64,000 nucleotides of DNA, taken from positions 173,037 to 237,036 of the forward strand of contig CAJYTK010000021.1 in the NCBI GenBank assembly GCA_913777615.1, in the 5' to 3' direction. Source of the stretch: an uncultured Agrobacterium sp. (GTDB lineage Bacteria; Pseudomonadota; Alphaproteobacteria; Rhizobiales; Rhizobiaceae). Within the stretch, counting starts at the first letter, position 1. Each line of letters begins with the position of its first letter. A model generated the notes under the pieces. The model was not told the origin of the DNA and made no database searches. It saw only the letters and a program-made list of their open reading frames with translations. The position numbers and the translations under genes were made by a program. This document shows positions 54,089-62,247 of the stretch, one piece after another.

Positions 54089-54989
54089 GATGTCCAAGAT
54101 CGTGACTGATATGGAAACGCCTTTCCGCTTGTGGAGCCTGCCGATGAAGACGATCAAACCGCTTTTGCGAGAGCCGCGGGTGGTGGTTGCCGGCGGCTTC
54201 CTCCTCATCCTGCTGCTCATCGCTGTCTTTGCGCCCTACATCGCACCCAAAGACCTGCTCGAGCAGGATTTGATGCTGGGCAACATGCCACCTGTGACCT
54301 ATCCAGGGGCAGAGCCTGGCTACTATCTCGGCACCGATGATCTTGGCCGTGACGTTCTTTCCCGTGTGCTCTACGGGTCAAGGATCGCGCTGACCGTTGC
54401 ATTCGTAGCTGCCAGTCTGTCTGCCATCATAGGAACGCTGCTCGGCCTTGCTGCCGGTTGGTATGGCGGGTGGGCGGATCGCATCATCTCGCGCCTTGTC
54501 GATATCTGGATGGCCTTTCCGCCGGTCCTTCTTTCCGTGTTGCTGGTGGCAGTCATGGGCTCGGGCCTTCACTCGGTCATCGCCGCGATCGTCATCATCG
54601 ACTGGACGCGCTTCTGTCGTGTCGTGCGAACCGAAACCATGGCGCAGGCACGCCTTGATTATGTGATGGCCGCTCAGACGATCGGTTTTTCCCGCAGCCA
54701 TATTTTATGGCGTGAGATTTTGCCGAATGTGGCGCCCGTCCTCATTGCTCTTGTCAGCCTTGAAATGGGCATTGCCGTCATCGTCGAAGCAATCCTTTCC
54801 TTTGTTGGCCTGTCGCTTTCTTCGGACATTCCAACATGGGGTGGCATGATCGCCCAGGGCCGCCAGATGATCCACCAGGGTTGGTGGGTATTCGTTTTTC
54901 CTCTTGTCGCGCTCTTTGCCACCGTTCTCGCTTTCAACCAGCTGGGCAACGGTTTGCGCAAGGCGCTTGATCCGGTGATGCGCCGATGA
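54081..54989 (+). CDS. Peptide-type ABC transporter permease (DppC type)
   Basis: A 302-residue permease: VVAGGFLLILLLIAVFAPYIAPKDL after a 30-residue cytoplasmic N terminus, then GTDDLGRDVLSRVLYGSRIAL and the coupling loop MAAQTIGFSRSHILWREILPNVAPVLI, all typical of DppC/OppC. GAGGAG precedes ATG 54081. The stop overlaps the next ATPase gene by ATGA. Confidence 0.93.
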   Translation: MAEMSKIVTDMETPFRLWSLPMKTIKPLLREPRVVVAGGFLLILLLIAVFAPYIAPKDLLEQDLMLGNMPPVTYPGAEPGYYLGTDDLGRDVLSRVLYGSRIALTVAFVAASLSAIIGTLLGLAAGWYGGWADRIISRLVDIWMAFPPVLLSVLLVAVMGSGLHSVIAAIVIIDWTRFCRVVRTETMAQARLDYVMAAQTIGFSRSHILWREILPNVAPVLIALVSLEMGIAVIVEAILSFVGLSLSSDIPTWGGMIAQGRQMIHQGWWVFVFPLVALFATVLAFNQLGNGLRKALDPVMRR

Positions 54990-55861
54990 CCCAGTCGCTT
55001 GTTGCTATTAAAGGCCTAAACGCCATCTCCACCCGTGACGCTGGCGCGCCTGTGCTGCGTGATGTTTCGCTCACCCTCAAAAAGGGTGAGGTGCGCGGTC
55101 TCGTGGGTGAATCCGGTGCTGGCAAATCCACGATTGCCAAAGCGCTGCTTGGCATTTTGCCATCCACCGTCAAGGTCACCGGCGGCTTCATCCGCTTCGA
55201 GGGGCGTGACCTTCTTGCCATGGCGCGCCGCGAACTCGCCGATATCATGGGTCGCGACATCACGCTGATCCCGCAAGACCCGCAAACGGCACTCAATCCG
55301 GCGCGGCGGATCGAAGCACAACTGACCGACGGGCTAAGGCTGAGGCTTGGTATGGGCAAGACGGATGCCCATCAGCGCGCACTTCAGCTTCTCGATGAAG
55401 TACAAATCCGTGATCCAAAGCGGGTGCTGGAGGCCTATCCGCATGAACTGTCCGGGGGCATGCGCCAGCGCATTCTGATCGCTTCGGCCTTTGCGTTGAA
55501 CCCCAAGCTCGTTGTCGCCGACGAGCCAACGACCGCGCTTGACGTCACCGTTCAAAAGGAAATCCTGCGCCTCATTCGTCGTATGCAGGAAGCTCATGGA
55601 ACAGCAGTGATTTTTGTGACCCATGACCTGGGTGTCGTCGCCAAAATCTGTGACAGCGTGACACTCCTCTATGCCGGCAAGGTGATCGAAGATGGTTCGA
55701 CCCGAGATCTGCTGATGGCACCGAAGCACGCCTACACCCGTGCACTGATCGCTGCAGGTCCACGCTACGATCGACCCAATGCAGGGCTTGAGCCTGTGCC
55801 CGAAGCTGTATTCCGTCAACTGCGCGCTGAAATCGGCATCGCCGAAAGGAGCATCAGATGA
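54986..55861 (+). CDS. Peptide-type ABC transporter ATP-binding protein (DppD type)
   Basis: A 291-residue ATPase. Walker A is [16 protein letters not shown], the Q-loop region [11 protein letters not shown], signature [15 protein letters not shown], Walker [15 protein letters not shown], and the switch His lies in FVTHDLGVV. The family's C-terminal oligopeptide region ([15 protein letters not shown]) is present but lacks the cysteine cluster seen in some DppD proteins. It overlaps the neighbouring genes by four bases on both sides. Confidence 0.93.
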   Translation: MTQSLVAIKGLNAISTRDAGAPVLRDVSLTLKKGEVRGLVGESGAGKSTIAKALLGILPSTVKVTGGFIRFEGRDLLAMARRELADIMGRDITLIPQDPQTALNPARRIEAQLTDGLRLRLGMGKTDAHQRALQLLDEVQIRDPKRVLEAYPHELSGGMRQRILIASAFALNPKLVVADEPTTALDVTVQKEILRLIRRMQEAHGTAVIFVTHDLGVVAKICDSVTLLYAGKVIEDGSTRDLLMAPKHAYTRALIAAGPRYDRPNAGLEPVPEAVFRQLRAEIGIAERSIR

Positions 55862-56703
55862 GCGATCTTCTCTTTGAAGCCAAAGGCGTCGAAGTGACAT
55901 ATGGCGCGAGCAAGGGGCTTTTCGGTCGAGGCCGGACGGGCGTTCGTGTCCTGCACGGCGTGGACTTGTCGATCAGGCGTGGCGAGACGGTTGGCATTGT
56001 CGGGGAGTCTGGCTCAGGCAAGACGACGCTTGGTCGCGCGCTTCTGAAACTGGTGCCGCTGTCGGCCGGCATCATTCGTTTCGACGACCATGACATCACC
56101 CACGTTTCCCCGGAGACGATGCGGCCGTTGCGCCGACGTATGCAGATGATCTTCCAGGATCCGATGGCATCTCTCAATCCGCGTCATACAATTCGGCGGA
56201 TTCTCACCGAGCCGCTTTTTCTGCACGGCCTTGCGAGTGACCGTCGTGACGCGGAGCGACAGGTGCGTGCCGTGCTCGAACGCGTGGCGCTGCCCGCCGT
56301 TGCATTGGATCGCGCGCCGGATGAGTTATCCGGTGGTCAGCGTCAGCGTGTCGGTATTGCCCGCGCAGTGCTCATGAAACCGGATTTCGTGCTCGCCGAT
56401 GAGGTCGTGTCCGGTCTCGACGTTTCGACGCAGGCGCAGGTGTTGAACCTGCTGAAAGAGCTATCGCAGGAGATGGGGCTCGCCATGGCCTTTATCAGCC
56501 ACGACCTGTCGGTCATCCGCGCGATATGCGACCGCGTGACGGTCATGCGCTTCGGCGAAGTTGTGGAGGAGGGGACATGTGGAGCTGTGTTCGACGCTCC
56601 GAAAACGCCCTACACGCGCTTGTTGCTTGACGCCATCCCGCTTCCCGAAATCGACGATGCGTGGCTGACACGGCCGGTGCCGGCGCTTGAGCCAGCCGCG
56701 TGA
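55858..56703 (+). CDS. Peptide-type ABC transporter ATP-binding protein (DppF type)
   Basis: A 281-residue ATPase: Walker A GESGSGKTTLGRALLKL, Q-loop IFQDPMASLNPRHT, signature LSGGQRQRVGIARAV, Walker B FVLADEVVSGLDVS (Val instead of the usual Pro-Thr after the Glu) and FISHDLSVIRAI. Together with the DppD-type protein it forms the heterodimeric motor of this importer. Confidence 0.93.
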   Translation: MSDLLFEAKGVEVTYGASKGLFGRGRTGVRVLHGVDLSIRRGETVGIVGESGSGKTTLGRALLKLVPLSAGIIRFDDHDITHVSPETMRPLRRRMQMIFQDPMASLNPRHTIRRILTEPLFLHGLASDRRDAERQVRAVLERVALPAVALDRAPDELSGGQRQRVGIARAVLMKPDFVLADEVVSGLDVSTQAQVLNLLKELSQEMGLAMAFISHDLSVIRAICDRVTVMRFGEVVEEGTCGAVFDAPKTPYTRLLLDAIPLPEIDDAWLTRPVPALEPAA

Positions 56704-56747
56704 GGGCTCGCACTCCAACTAGGACACAGGCTAAAAGGAGATCTGTC

Positions 56748-57296
56748 ATGACAGCTTCCACCCAAAAGGGCCTACCAGGCCTCGTTGGCCACGACCATAC
56801 CGGACTGACGGTCCCCAACCTCGATGAGGCCATCGACTTCTTCGACCGGGTGCTTGGCTGCATCCACGTGCTCACTTTCGGCCCGATCGGCGATCCGGAA
56901 GGGAGCTTCATGACCGCAGCACTCGGCGTTCATCCGCGAGCGCGTATCGAGCGCGCAGCAATGATCCGCTGTGGCAACGGTTCAAATCTTGAACTCTTCG
57001 AATATTCCGCACCCGATCAACGGGATCTGAAGCAGAAGAACAGCGACATCGGCGCTTTCCACATTGCCTTTTATGTCCAAGACATTGCTGCCGCCAAGGC
57101 GTATTTGGACGAGATGGGCGTGGAGACCAGGCTCGGCCCTTTGCCTATTCAAGATGGCCCTATTGCAGGCCAATCCATTCTCTATTTCCAGGCGCCCTGG
57201 GGTCTGCAGTTTGAGGCGATTAGTTACCCGAACGGCATGGCCTATGAGAGTATAAGCCCGGTCCGGCTGTGGAATCCTCAACTGCCCGTCGATTGA
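56748..57296 (+). CDS. VOC family protein (glyoxalase/dioxygenase fold)
   Basis: A 182-residue vicinal-oxygen-chelate protein. The metal-site pattern is visible: His in GHDHTGLTVPNLDEAIDFFDRVLGC, His in GAFHIAFYVQDIAAAKAYLD, and a Glu late in WGLQFEAISYPNG. It belongs to the glyoxalase/bleomycin-resistance/ring-cleavage fold; the exact reaction is unknown. AAAGGAG precedes ATG 56748; an extended GTG start at 56700 overlaps the DppF gene and is rejected. It is probably the last gene of the Dpp-type operon and so part of the catabolism of the imported compound. Confidence 0.9.
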   Translation: MTASTQKGLPGLVGHDHTGLTVPNLDEAIDFFDRVLGCIHVLTFGPIGDPEGSFMTAALGVHPRARIERAAMIRCGNGSNLELFEYSAPDQRDLKQKNSDIGAFHIAFYVQDIAAAKAYLDEMGVETRLGPLPIQDGPIAGQSILYFQAPWGLQFEAISYPNGMAYESISPVRLWNPQLPVD

Positions 57297-57796
57297 TTTG
57301 AATGACCGATCGAGCGCAGTAGCGGCGGTAACGTGTGGTGAGGTGTCTCAGCGATTGGCAAGCACCCGCACTGAGCTGCTTCGTCGCAAAAAAGGTCAAG
57401 TCGTTCTCCAACACTTCCTCCGCACCAGATGCGACGGGTCCAGTGGCCAGTCACTATACAATGAACTTGGCGACGGCATGCAACTTTGGGTCTCAGCCAA
57501 GCGGCAAGCCTTTCCGGACTGATCCCAGTTCTAAGGCATCGGAATTACTCCTGACATGGCGTTCGAGATGACAGGCAATAATGTTGCAAGCGGAAATGAC
57601 GCACTCCTGGCACGGGCTATGACGCTCGCAGGTTGAAGGACGGCTCCTGACGCGGCCTACGTAATTTCTGCTACGGTTTCCTTGGCCGTGTTCGAGGAAA
57701 AGCTCAGCGGAAGGCAGGCTGATGCGGATGGGTGCGCCAATGCGTATAACGTAGGGCGAGTGGCTTTGCGTCCGTCTGAAGGTTAGTGGAGGCCTC
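57297..57796. other. Gene-poor boundary between the Dpp-type operon and the accessory region
   Basis: About 500 bases in which no frame has both a ribosome site and family likeness. The strands face each other here (operon on plus, next genes on minus). No clear terminator hairpin with a T-run was found, nor repeats. Confidence 0.4.
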
Positions 57797-58069
57797 TCAT
57801 TTTTTATGTATCGAAGAGGCAGGGCTTTCAATCGGATTCCCGAACAGATCAACAGGTACAGGCTCAGGCAAACTCTTTTGCGTCGTCAGCCGGCCACCGA
57901 ACGTTCGTGAACTGTTTGCTCGTCCAGCCCACAGCGCGAACTCGACCTTCTCTCCGGCTTTTATGTCACGGTCTGCGATGAAATATCCTCGGTGATCAGG
58001 GGCGGTGTCATGTCCGGCTTTTTCATTCTCGAACAAGCAAACCTCTCCCGGCTTGGGCTTGTAAGCCAT
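57797..58069 (-). CDS. Small hypothetical protein
   Basis: A 90-residue protein (MAYKPKPGEVCLFENEKAG..., HRGYFIADRDIKAGEKVEFALWAGRANSSRTFGGRL) with a compact beta-rich look. GAGGA lies nine bases before ATG 58069, supporting a real gene. It resembles small conserved proteins with a GEV-F/W-N pattern found in rhizobial plasmids, but I cannot name a domain. It is on the same strand as DUF429, 102 bases downstream. Confidence 0.6.
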   Translation of the reverse strand: MAYKPKPGEVCLFENEKAGHDTAPDHRGYFIADRDIKAGEKVEFALWAGRANSSRTFGGRLTTQKSLPEPVPVDLFGNPIESPASSIHKK

Positions 58070-58171
58070 TCGATGTCCTCACTTTCCATGCGCTGGCCAT
58101 TTATCTTGATAGGCATCTGTCGACGACATATGGGATGCGCCAACCTTAGGAACCAAGATAAACGGGTTCGG

Positions 58172-58960
58172 CTAAGTCGCAGCGGTTGGCAGCCAGATTG
58201 CCGAAGTCTCGTCGCCATATGCTGTGGCGGTTCCGCCTAGCACACATGTTCCAACCCAGGCACACACGACTGCGTCCAGGCAATCCTCGTAAGCTTTCAG
58301 TTCATGGCCTCGCGAGGACGGGTCGGGCAGGGGCAAAGCGGATGCCACGCCCTTGATGCGACCCTCCAGCAAGTTGACTATGTCTGACCAGACGCTCAAA
58401 AGCTTGTGCCGACGGTCTACAAGGCTTTCTTCCGGCCAGTACTTGCGGGACTTCGCGTGCTTGTAAGGGAGCCTTCTGTCCGCTTTTGCCAGTTCGATTA
58501 ACGCCGGATGTGGATAGACTTCGATAAGCGCAGGAAAAGACGCGCCAGATGTCAGAAGTGGATAGCCGTATCGCGCGAACCCCATGGTCAAGTCGTCACT
58601 GAGCTGGCCTGGTCGGCTCTGGCTTGGCGTATGGGTACCAGCGTGTCTCGATCCATAGAGTGAAGAAATCGCATTATCGGAAACGCGTCGCCCCATAATG
58701 GGGTTAGTCGACAAAGGCATGTCTACGGCGACAACACCGACAGGCGTGGCGATGAGTTCAGCCGTCTTTGACAGGAGAGCATGTGGATCAGGCGTCGAAC
58801 CACGATGTCTGCCGTCTACCAGCTCCTGATCAGAAATGAACGCGTGATAAGACGCTGCAACTCGAACAAGTCGCCAATTAACGCCGTCACGTTCAACCAG
58901 AGCTACGCCACTTGGTTCTGTGAATGTCCATGCTGCATCAATGCCGAGAACTGCTGTCAT
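58172..58960 (-). CDS. DUF429 domain protein (predicted RNase H-like nuclease)
   Basis: A 262-residue DUF429 protein. The N terminus AVLGIDAAWTFTEPSGVALVE carries the first Asp of an RNase H-like fold, GVVAVDMPLSTNPIMGRRVSDNAISSLYG the second, and EAYEDCLDAVVCAWVG-like ECLDAVVCAWVG the third acidic position, as in the family description of a predicted nuclease. The substrate is unknown. It lies 20 bases after the response-regulator gene, co-directional and possibly in one operon. No clear ribosome site was seen. Confidence 0.85.
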   Translation of the reverse strand: MTAVLGIDAAWTFTEPSGVALVERDGVNWRLVRVAASYHAFISDQELVDGRHRGSTPDPHALLSKTAELIATPVGVVAVDMPLSTNPIMGRRVSDNAISSLYGSRHAGTHTPSQSRPGQLSDDLTMGFARYGYPLLTSGASFPALIEVYPHPALIELAKADRRLPYKHAKSRKYWPEESLVDRRHKLLSVWSDIVNLLEGRIKGVASALPLPDPSSRGHELKAYEDCLDAVVCAWVGTCVLGGTATAYGDETSAIWLPTAAT

Positions 58961-58980
58961 AGAGAGTTGCTATCGCACGA

Positions 58981-59370
58981 TCACACTGCTTGCGCCATCT
59001 CAACCGTCTCGTTTGCCACATATTGAGCTTTATCCAGCAAGCTCAGGAGCTGATCCAAGCTGTATGGCTTTGGCATGAAGACCCACTCTGGCGCGACGTC
59101 GGCGCTTACATCACGACCCGAAACGACAATGACCTGCGTTCGCGGACACACGCCTGACACCATGCTCGCGAGGTCGAGGCCGGTGAGGTGTCCTGGCATG
59201 TCGACGTCAGTGACCAATGCATCAAAGGATGGATTACGTCCGATCGCCGCGACAGCTTCAAGAACGTTCGCGGCCTCCACGACAGTGTACCCGTCGTCCC
59301 GGAGCGCCTCAACCAACATCAATCTGATCAAAAGATCGTCTTCTACGACGAGCACGGTACGCTGGGACAT
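58981..59370 (-). CDS. Stand-alone response regulator receiver protein (CheY-like)
   Basis: A 129-residue single receiver domain: acidic pocket EDD in VLVVEDDLLIRLML, phosphorylatable Asp in ALVTDVDMPG, Thr/Ser in VIVVSGRD and the switch Lys in FMPKPYSLDQLL. No output domain is fused. ATG 59370 has GGAG six bases before it; the longer frame start at 59382 is not an ATG. No cognate kinase is encoded nearby. Rhizobia use many such regulators in phosphorelays and stress control. Confidence 0.92.
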   Translation of the reverse strand: MSQRTVLVVEDDLLIRLMLVEALRDDGYTVVEAANVLEAVAAIGRNPSFDALVTDVDMPGHLTGLDLASMVSGVCPRTQVIVVSGRDVSADVAPEWVFMPKPYSLDQLLSLLDKAQYVANETVEMAQAV

Positions 59371-59541
59371 GTGTGGCTCCAATGGCTATCGGTTACTCAA
59401 CTTGTCCACGCCCGTTTCGATCATCCCTGCTAACCAGTATTTGCGAACATATTTAATTAAATCTGAATGACCGGGCGTGCACTTGAAAGCTCATGCGTCC
59501 GCCATCACATGAACGTAGCAAGAACATTCATAGGAGCCGTC

Positions 59542-59784
59542 ATGACGACGTCTGGTGAAAAGCAACTTTCGAAGACCGCGATCCGCACCTTGTCGGCGAT
59601 CCACCAGTATCGCTACCAGCGGCGTTCTGGTCGTGTTTGGCTGGTGGGCGACAACCGTATATCGACCTCAACGGTTGCCAACCTTGAACGAGGAGCTTTC
59701 GTTAGAGAGATCGCCTCGAATGGGGTTCCTCGCCTCGTCCTTACCGATGGAGGCAAACGCCTTGTTGCCGGTCGCGGTGAGTAG
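59542..59784 (+). CDS. Small hypothetical protein
   Basis: An 80-residue basic protein: MTTSGEKQLSKTAIRTLSAIHQ then RRSGRVWLVGDNRISTSTVANLERGAFVREIASNGVPRLVLTDGGKRLV. The pattern suggests a small winged-helix-like fold, but there is no definite family. The AGGAG site before ATG 59542 supports the start over 59467. Nothing upstream or downstream is obviously linked; it lies in the accessory region. Confidence 0.55.
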   Translation: MTTSGEKQLSKTAIRTLSAIHQYRYQRRSGRVWLVGDNRISTSTVANLERGAFVREIASNGVPRLVLTDGGKRLVAGRGE

Positions 59785-59943
59785 CGGTTCAGGTATTTCA
59801 ACACCGAATGGGCACTCTGCTCCCGCCGCAGTCGTGTGCGCTGGCAAGGAGCGTTTCAGGTCTGTTGCGCTTGGCGGCGGCCGCAGTGTGGTCCACCGGG
59901 CGATCAAGGCGCAATTTTTGATAGTGCTCACTTTAAAAGATAC

Positions 59944-59980
59944 CCAAACGTATCAATACTAACGCCAGCGATACGTTTGG
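59944..59980. promoter_or_regulatory. Inverted-repeat operator in front of the broken HTH gene
   Basis: CCAAACGTATC (59944-59954) and GATACGTTTGG (59970-59980) are perfect 11-bp inverted repeats, 15 bases apart, ending 13 bases before the HTH start codon. This placement is that of an autoregulatory operator of HipB-type antitoxins. It is intact although the gene behind it is frameshifted. Confidence 0.75.
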
Positions 59981-59993
59981 AGATCATGCGTTA

Positions 59994-60301
59994 ATGAAGT
60001 CCGAAACCTTGGTGGAAATCGGCGATCTTTTGAGGGCACTTCGGAAGGGCCTCGATTTGACGCAGGAAGAGGTCGCCGAGTTGGCTGGCATATCGCGCCC
60101 GCGCTATCGCGAGATTGAGACCGGAACTAGCGCTGCCCGCGCGCGACCACCTTGGTGAATATCGCGCGTGCAATTAGTCTGGAGCTGATCTTCGTCCCGC
60201 AGTCAATGGTGCCGGCTGTCAATGCGCTGCTTCAGCCCCATGGCAGCGACGAGGATCTGCCTGCCTTCGTTCCCAGTTCCGATGGTGATGCCGATGCTTG
60301 A
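59994..60301 (+). pseudogene. Frameshifted XRE/HipB-like transcriptional regulator
   Basis: The frame from ATG 59994 reads MKSETLVEIGDLLRALRKGL and continues through the HTH text DLTQEEVAELAGISRPRYREIETGTSAARAR, then hits TGA at 60156. A second frame, shifted by two bases, continues LVNIARAISLELIFVPQSMVPAVNALLQPHGSDEDLPAFVPSSD to TGA at 60299. Joining the two gives a normal HipB-like regulator of about 100 residues. The shift lies in the run GCCCGCGCGCGACC (around 60135-60147), which looks like a two-base CG expansion. It could be mutation, slippage variation or a sequence error. No HipA gene follows. Confidence 0.8.
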
Positions 60302-60367
60302 TCTGGATTTCGGTTCAAGGCTTCATCTCGGCGCTTGAGGTGGTGCGAAAAGAGCGGAGGTTGGATG

Positions 60368-60865
60368 CTATCTCGATAGCCGCCGTTCGTCGTCGATCAA
60401 GGATAGGCGATTTGGGAGCGACGTTCCCAATGTCCATAGCACGATGTTGAGGTCAGCGTCGGTCATGCCGGGAGCAAAACTCCTGACGATCAGGCCGTGA
60501 AACCCGGCGTGTTTCAGATCGCAGGCAAGCTGCTGCGTTCGCGCTTCACCGCGCAGGTTCATCTCGTCTCGCCAAGTCGTGTTACTCAGCTCTTGAGGGG
60601 TGATCTGGTGTTTTTCGACAAGGTTTGGGTCACGCGTATCGAACACCGGCTCGAAATCCGCGTCATAGGGTACAAGCGTGGTAGGTTGCAAACTTCCCGC
60701 CTGATTTGCTTCTCTGAGCGCCGTCATGATGGTCAGTGACGTGTAAAGTGCCGGCATTCCCTTAGGATTAAATCGGCCGCCATAAAGTTCGGCGCCTCGT
60801 CCAGAAAGTAGCTCACGGGCGTAGAGCAGATTGAGCGCTCTGTAGAGCTTGCCTTTGTAGTGCAT
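60368..60865 (-). CDS. RES-domain toxin
   Basis: A 165-residue RES-family protein: YRALNLLYARELLSGRGAELYGGRFNPKGMPALYTSLTIMTALREA contains the conserved Arg, Glu, Ser/Tyr positions that name the family, and the rest follows the RES fold to VLWTLG. RES toxins of Xre-RES systems degrade NAD+. The start codon at 60865 lies eight bases after the original antitoxin stop, without its own strong ribosome site, so it is coupled to the antitoxin. The frame is intact, unlike the antitoxin's. Confidence 0.85.
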   Translation of the reverse strand: MHYKGKLYRALNLLYARELLSGRGAELYGGRFNPKGMPALYTSLTIMTALREANQAGSLQPTTLVPYDADFEPVFDTRDPNLVEKHQITPQELSNTTWRDEMNLRGEARTQQLACDLKHAGFHGLIVRSFAPGMTDADLNIVLWTLGTSLPNRLSLIDDERRLSR

Positions 60866-60873
60866 TGGAACGG

Positions 60874-61225
60874 TCAGGCATGGACGCCGGCATCAATGGC
60901 ATCGATATAATCGAGCACTTCATCAGCCCGACCGTTTTCGCACGAGTTGCATTGCGGTGTGGCCGGAAAAGCCTGAAAGCGGCTCTGAGCGATACCATGC
61001 ATAGGCAATCAGCGCAGATCCAAACCGAGGCTCGACCTTATTGACGACCTCGATCATTTCACGAAGGCGCCTCTGGGTCTTGTCGGATTTGATCCGCTCT
61101 TTGCGCTGGACGGCGTCTTTGCCGAGGCCCGCACTACGCGCGATGTCCTCGATTGTGGTGTGAAGAACGTCAGCGATCTTGTTGGGCGTAAACAAGCCAT
61201 CATCAGCGTACTTTGTCAGAGCCAT
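60874..61225 (-). pseudogene. Xre/MbcA/ParS-type antitoxin, frameshifted near its C terminus
   Basis: The antitoxin of the RES toxin. From ATG 61225 (AAGG nine bases upstream) the frame reads MALTKYADDGLFTPNKIADV..., an HTH-like N terminus, and then FGSALIAYAWYRSEPLSGFSGHTAMQLVRK of the toxin-binding domain. It then stops early at 60923 as KRSG. A one-base shift restores the expected family end GRADEVLDYIDAIDAGVHA to a TGA at 60874-60876, eight bases before the toxin start. The extra base lies near 60937, in CGAAAACGG. The early stop removes about 20 residues of the toxin-contacting C terminus. A sequence error cannot be excluded. Confidence 0.75.
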
Positions 61226-61255
61226 TATCAAAACCTTCCGCGTTTGACGATATTA

Positions 61256-61291
61256 TGACGCGATAGCGTCACTTGATATGGCAATCAAGTG
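61256..61291. promoter_or_regulatory. Paired inverted repeats upstream of the antitoxin gene
   Basis: Two perfect inverted repeats lie in the 31-66 bases before the antitoxin start: TGACGC-GATA-GCGTCA (61256-61271) and CACTTGAT-ATGGCA-ATCAAGTG (61270-61291), sharing two bases. Such repeats are expected for autoregulation by a toxin-antitoxin complex. Confidence 0.65.
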
Positions 61292-61359
61292 ATGGCGCAG
61301 TGATATGGTTCGCTCAGGAGACCTCCAGATGACAGCCGACCGGATCGATGTCATGCTCA

Positions 61360-61806
61360 TTAATGAGGAATAATTGGCTTGTTCTCGAAGCGAATTCTAA
61401 AGTTTCGGCGCTGGAAGTCCTCCCGAAAACAGACGAAGACAAGTTCGAGATCATGGGACGCGTCGTGTCTGCCCAGAAGGCTGAACGATGCGATGATGAC
61501 GCCGTTATATCCACGGGTAATGCGAAACGCTGCGTTGCGCATCACAATCGCATCAGGATCTGCACGGTCCTCGCGACGCTCATAGATGACCCAGAAGCGG
61601 GCGGCTTTCCAGGTCACTTCCAGTAGTTCTCTGACTTTAGCGAGGAATTCTTCGGCGCTCATGGAGGGTCCCCACGGCAGCGGCGTCTCGCCGGTATCGT
61701 CCGCGACACTCAAATAGCCGTCGTATTCAATGCCAGAATTAAGCAGTTGCTCGATCCTGGAAAATGCGTTGTCTTCAGAAATTGTCGTCTTGAACAGGAT
61801 TGCCAT
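61360..61806 (-). CDS. Hypothetical protein
   Basis: About 148 residues: MAILFKTTISEDNAFSRIEQLLNSGIEYDGYLSVADDTGETPLPWGPSMSAEEFLAKVRELLEVTWKAARFWVIYERREDRADPDAIVMRN to a final ENKPIIPH. I do not recognise a family. It looks like a globular protein with acidic N-terminal half and mixed C-terminal half. The start is uncertain; the ATG at 61806 is the most natural, and an extension to 61917 is possible. It is close to the toxin-antitoxin genes and is co-directional with them. Confidence 0.5.
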   Translation of the reverse strand: MAILFKTTISEDNAFSRIEQLLNSGIEYDGYLSVADDTGETPLPWGPSMSAEEFLAKVRELLEVTWKAARFWVIYERREDRADPDAIVMRNAAFRITRGYNGVIIASFSLLGRHDASHDLELVFVCFREDFQRRNFRIRFENKPIIPH

Positions 61807-61917
61807 AACCGGCCGTCTCATCGATATCGGTCCGTTGCGGGTAGAACATCCATACGAAGAATACCAGTGCTTTGCGCTTCCTTTAAAAGAGCGAAGTTTA
61901 TCGGACACCGAAGGCAC

Positions 61918-62247
61918 GCTTGCTTGGCGAAGCGATTGGTGGACTTTTGTCGACGACTACGAGGGCGTTAGACCAGCGTCTGGTCAGACTTCGAGTTGTC
62001 ACCCGATGCGTTGATTTGAGCTATTTGCGAGCGAAGCTTGTTTGTATCGGTCGCCAGGAATGTCGTGATCAGCGGTCAATTTTCCACGTCCGGTGGGCGA
62101 CCATGTCAATTTGCTGACCCTCTGCCGGTTTGCAGTCTCGCGGTTTAGAGTTCATGTGATAATAGATGGTGCTGAAAGTCACCACTCTATCGATCTGTGT
62201 GTAAAAGTCGGGAGAGGTGGCGTCCAACCCTTGCAGCAGGATAGCTC
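61918..62247. other. Gene-poor stretch before the histidine phosphatase gene
   Basis: About 330 bases. A plus-strand frame from 61730 to 62014 (text LIDIGPLRVEHPYEEYQCFALPLKERS) is protein-like in look but has no proper start or ribosome site and overlaps the hypothetical gene antisense. Nothing else stands out. Confidence 0.3.

Noticed and set aside
61730-62014. Plus-strand 94-codon frame with protein-like text
   Set aside because: No ribosome site, overlaps the hypothetical gene on the other strand, and no family likeness.
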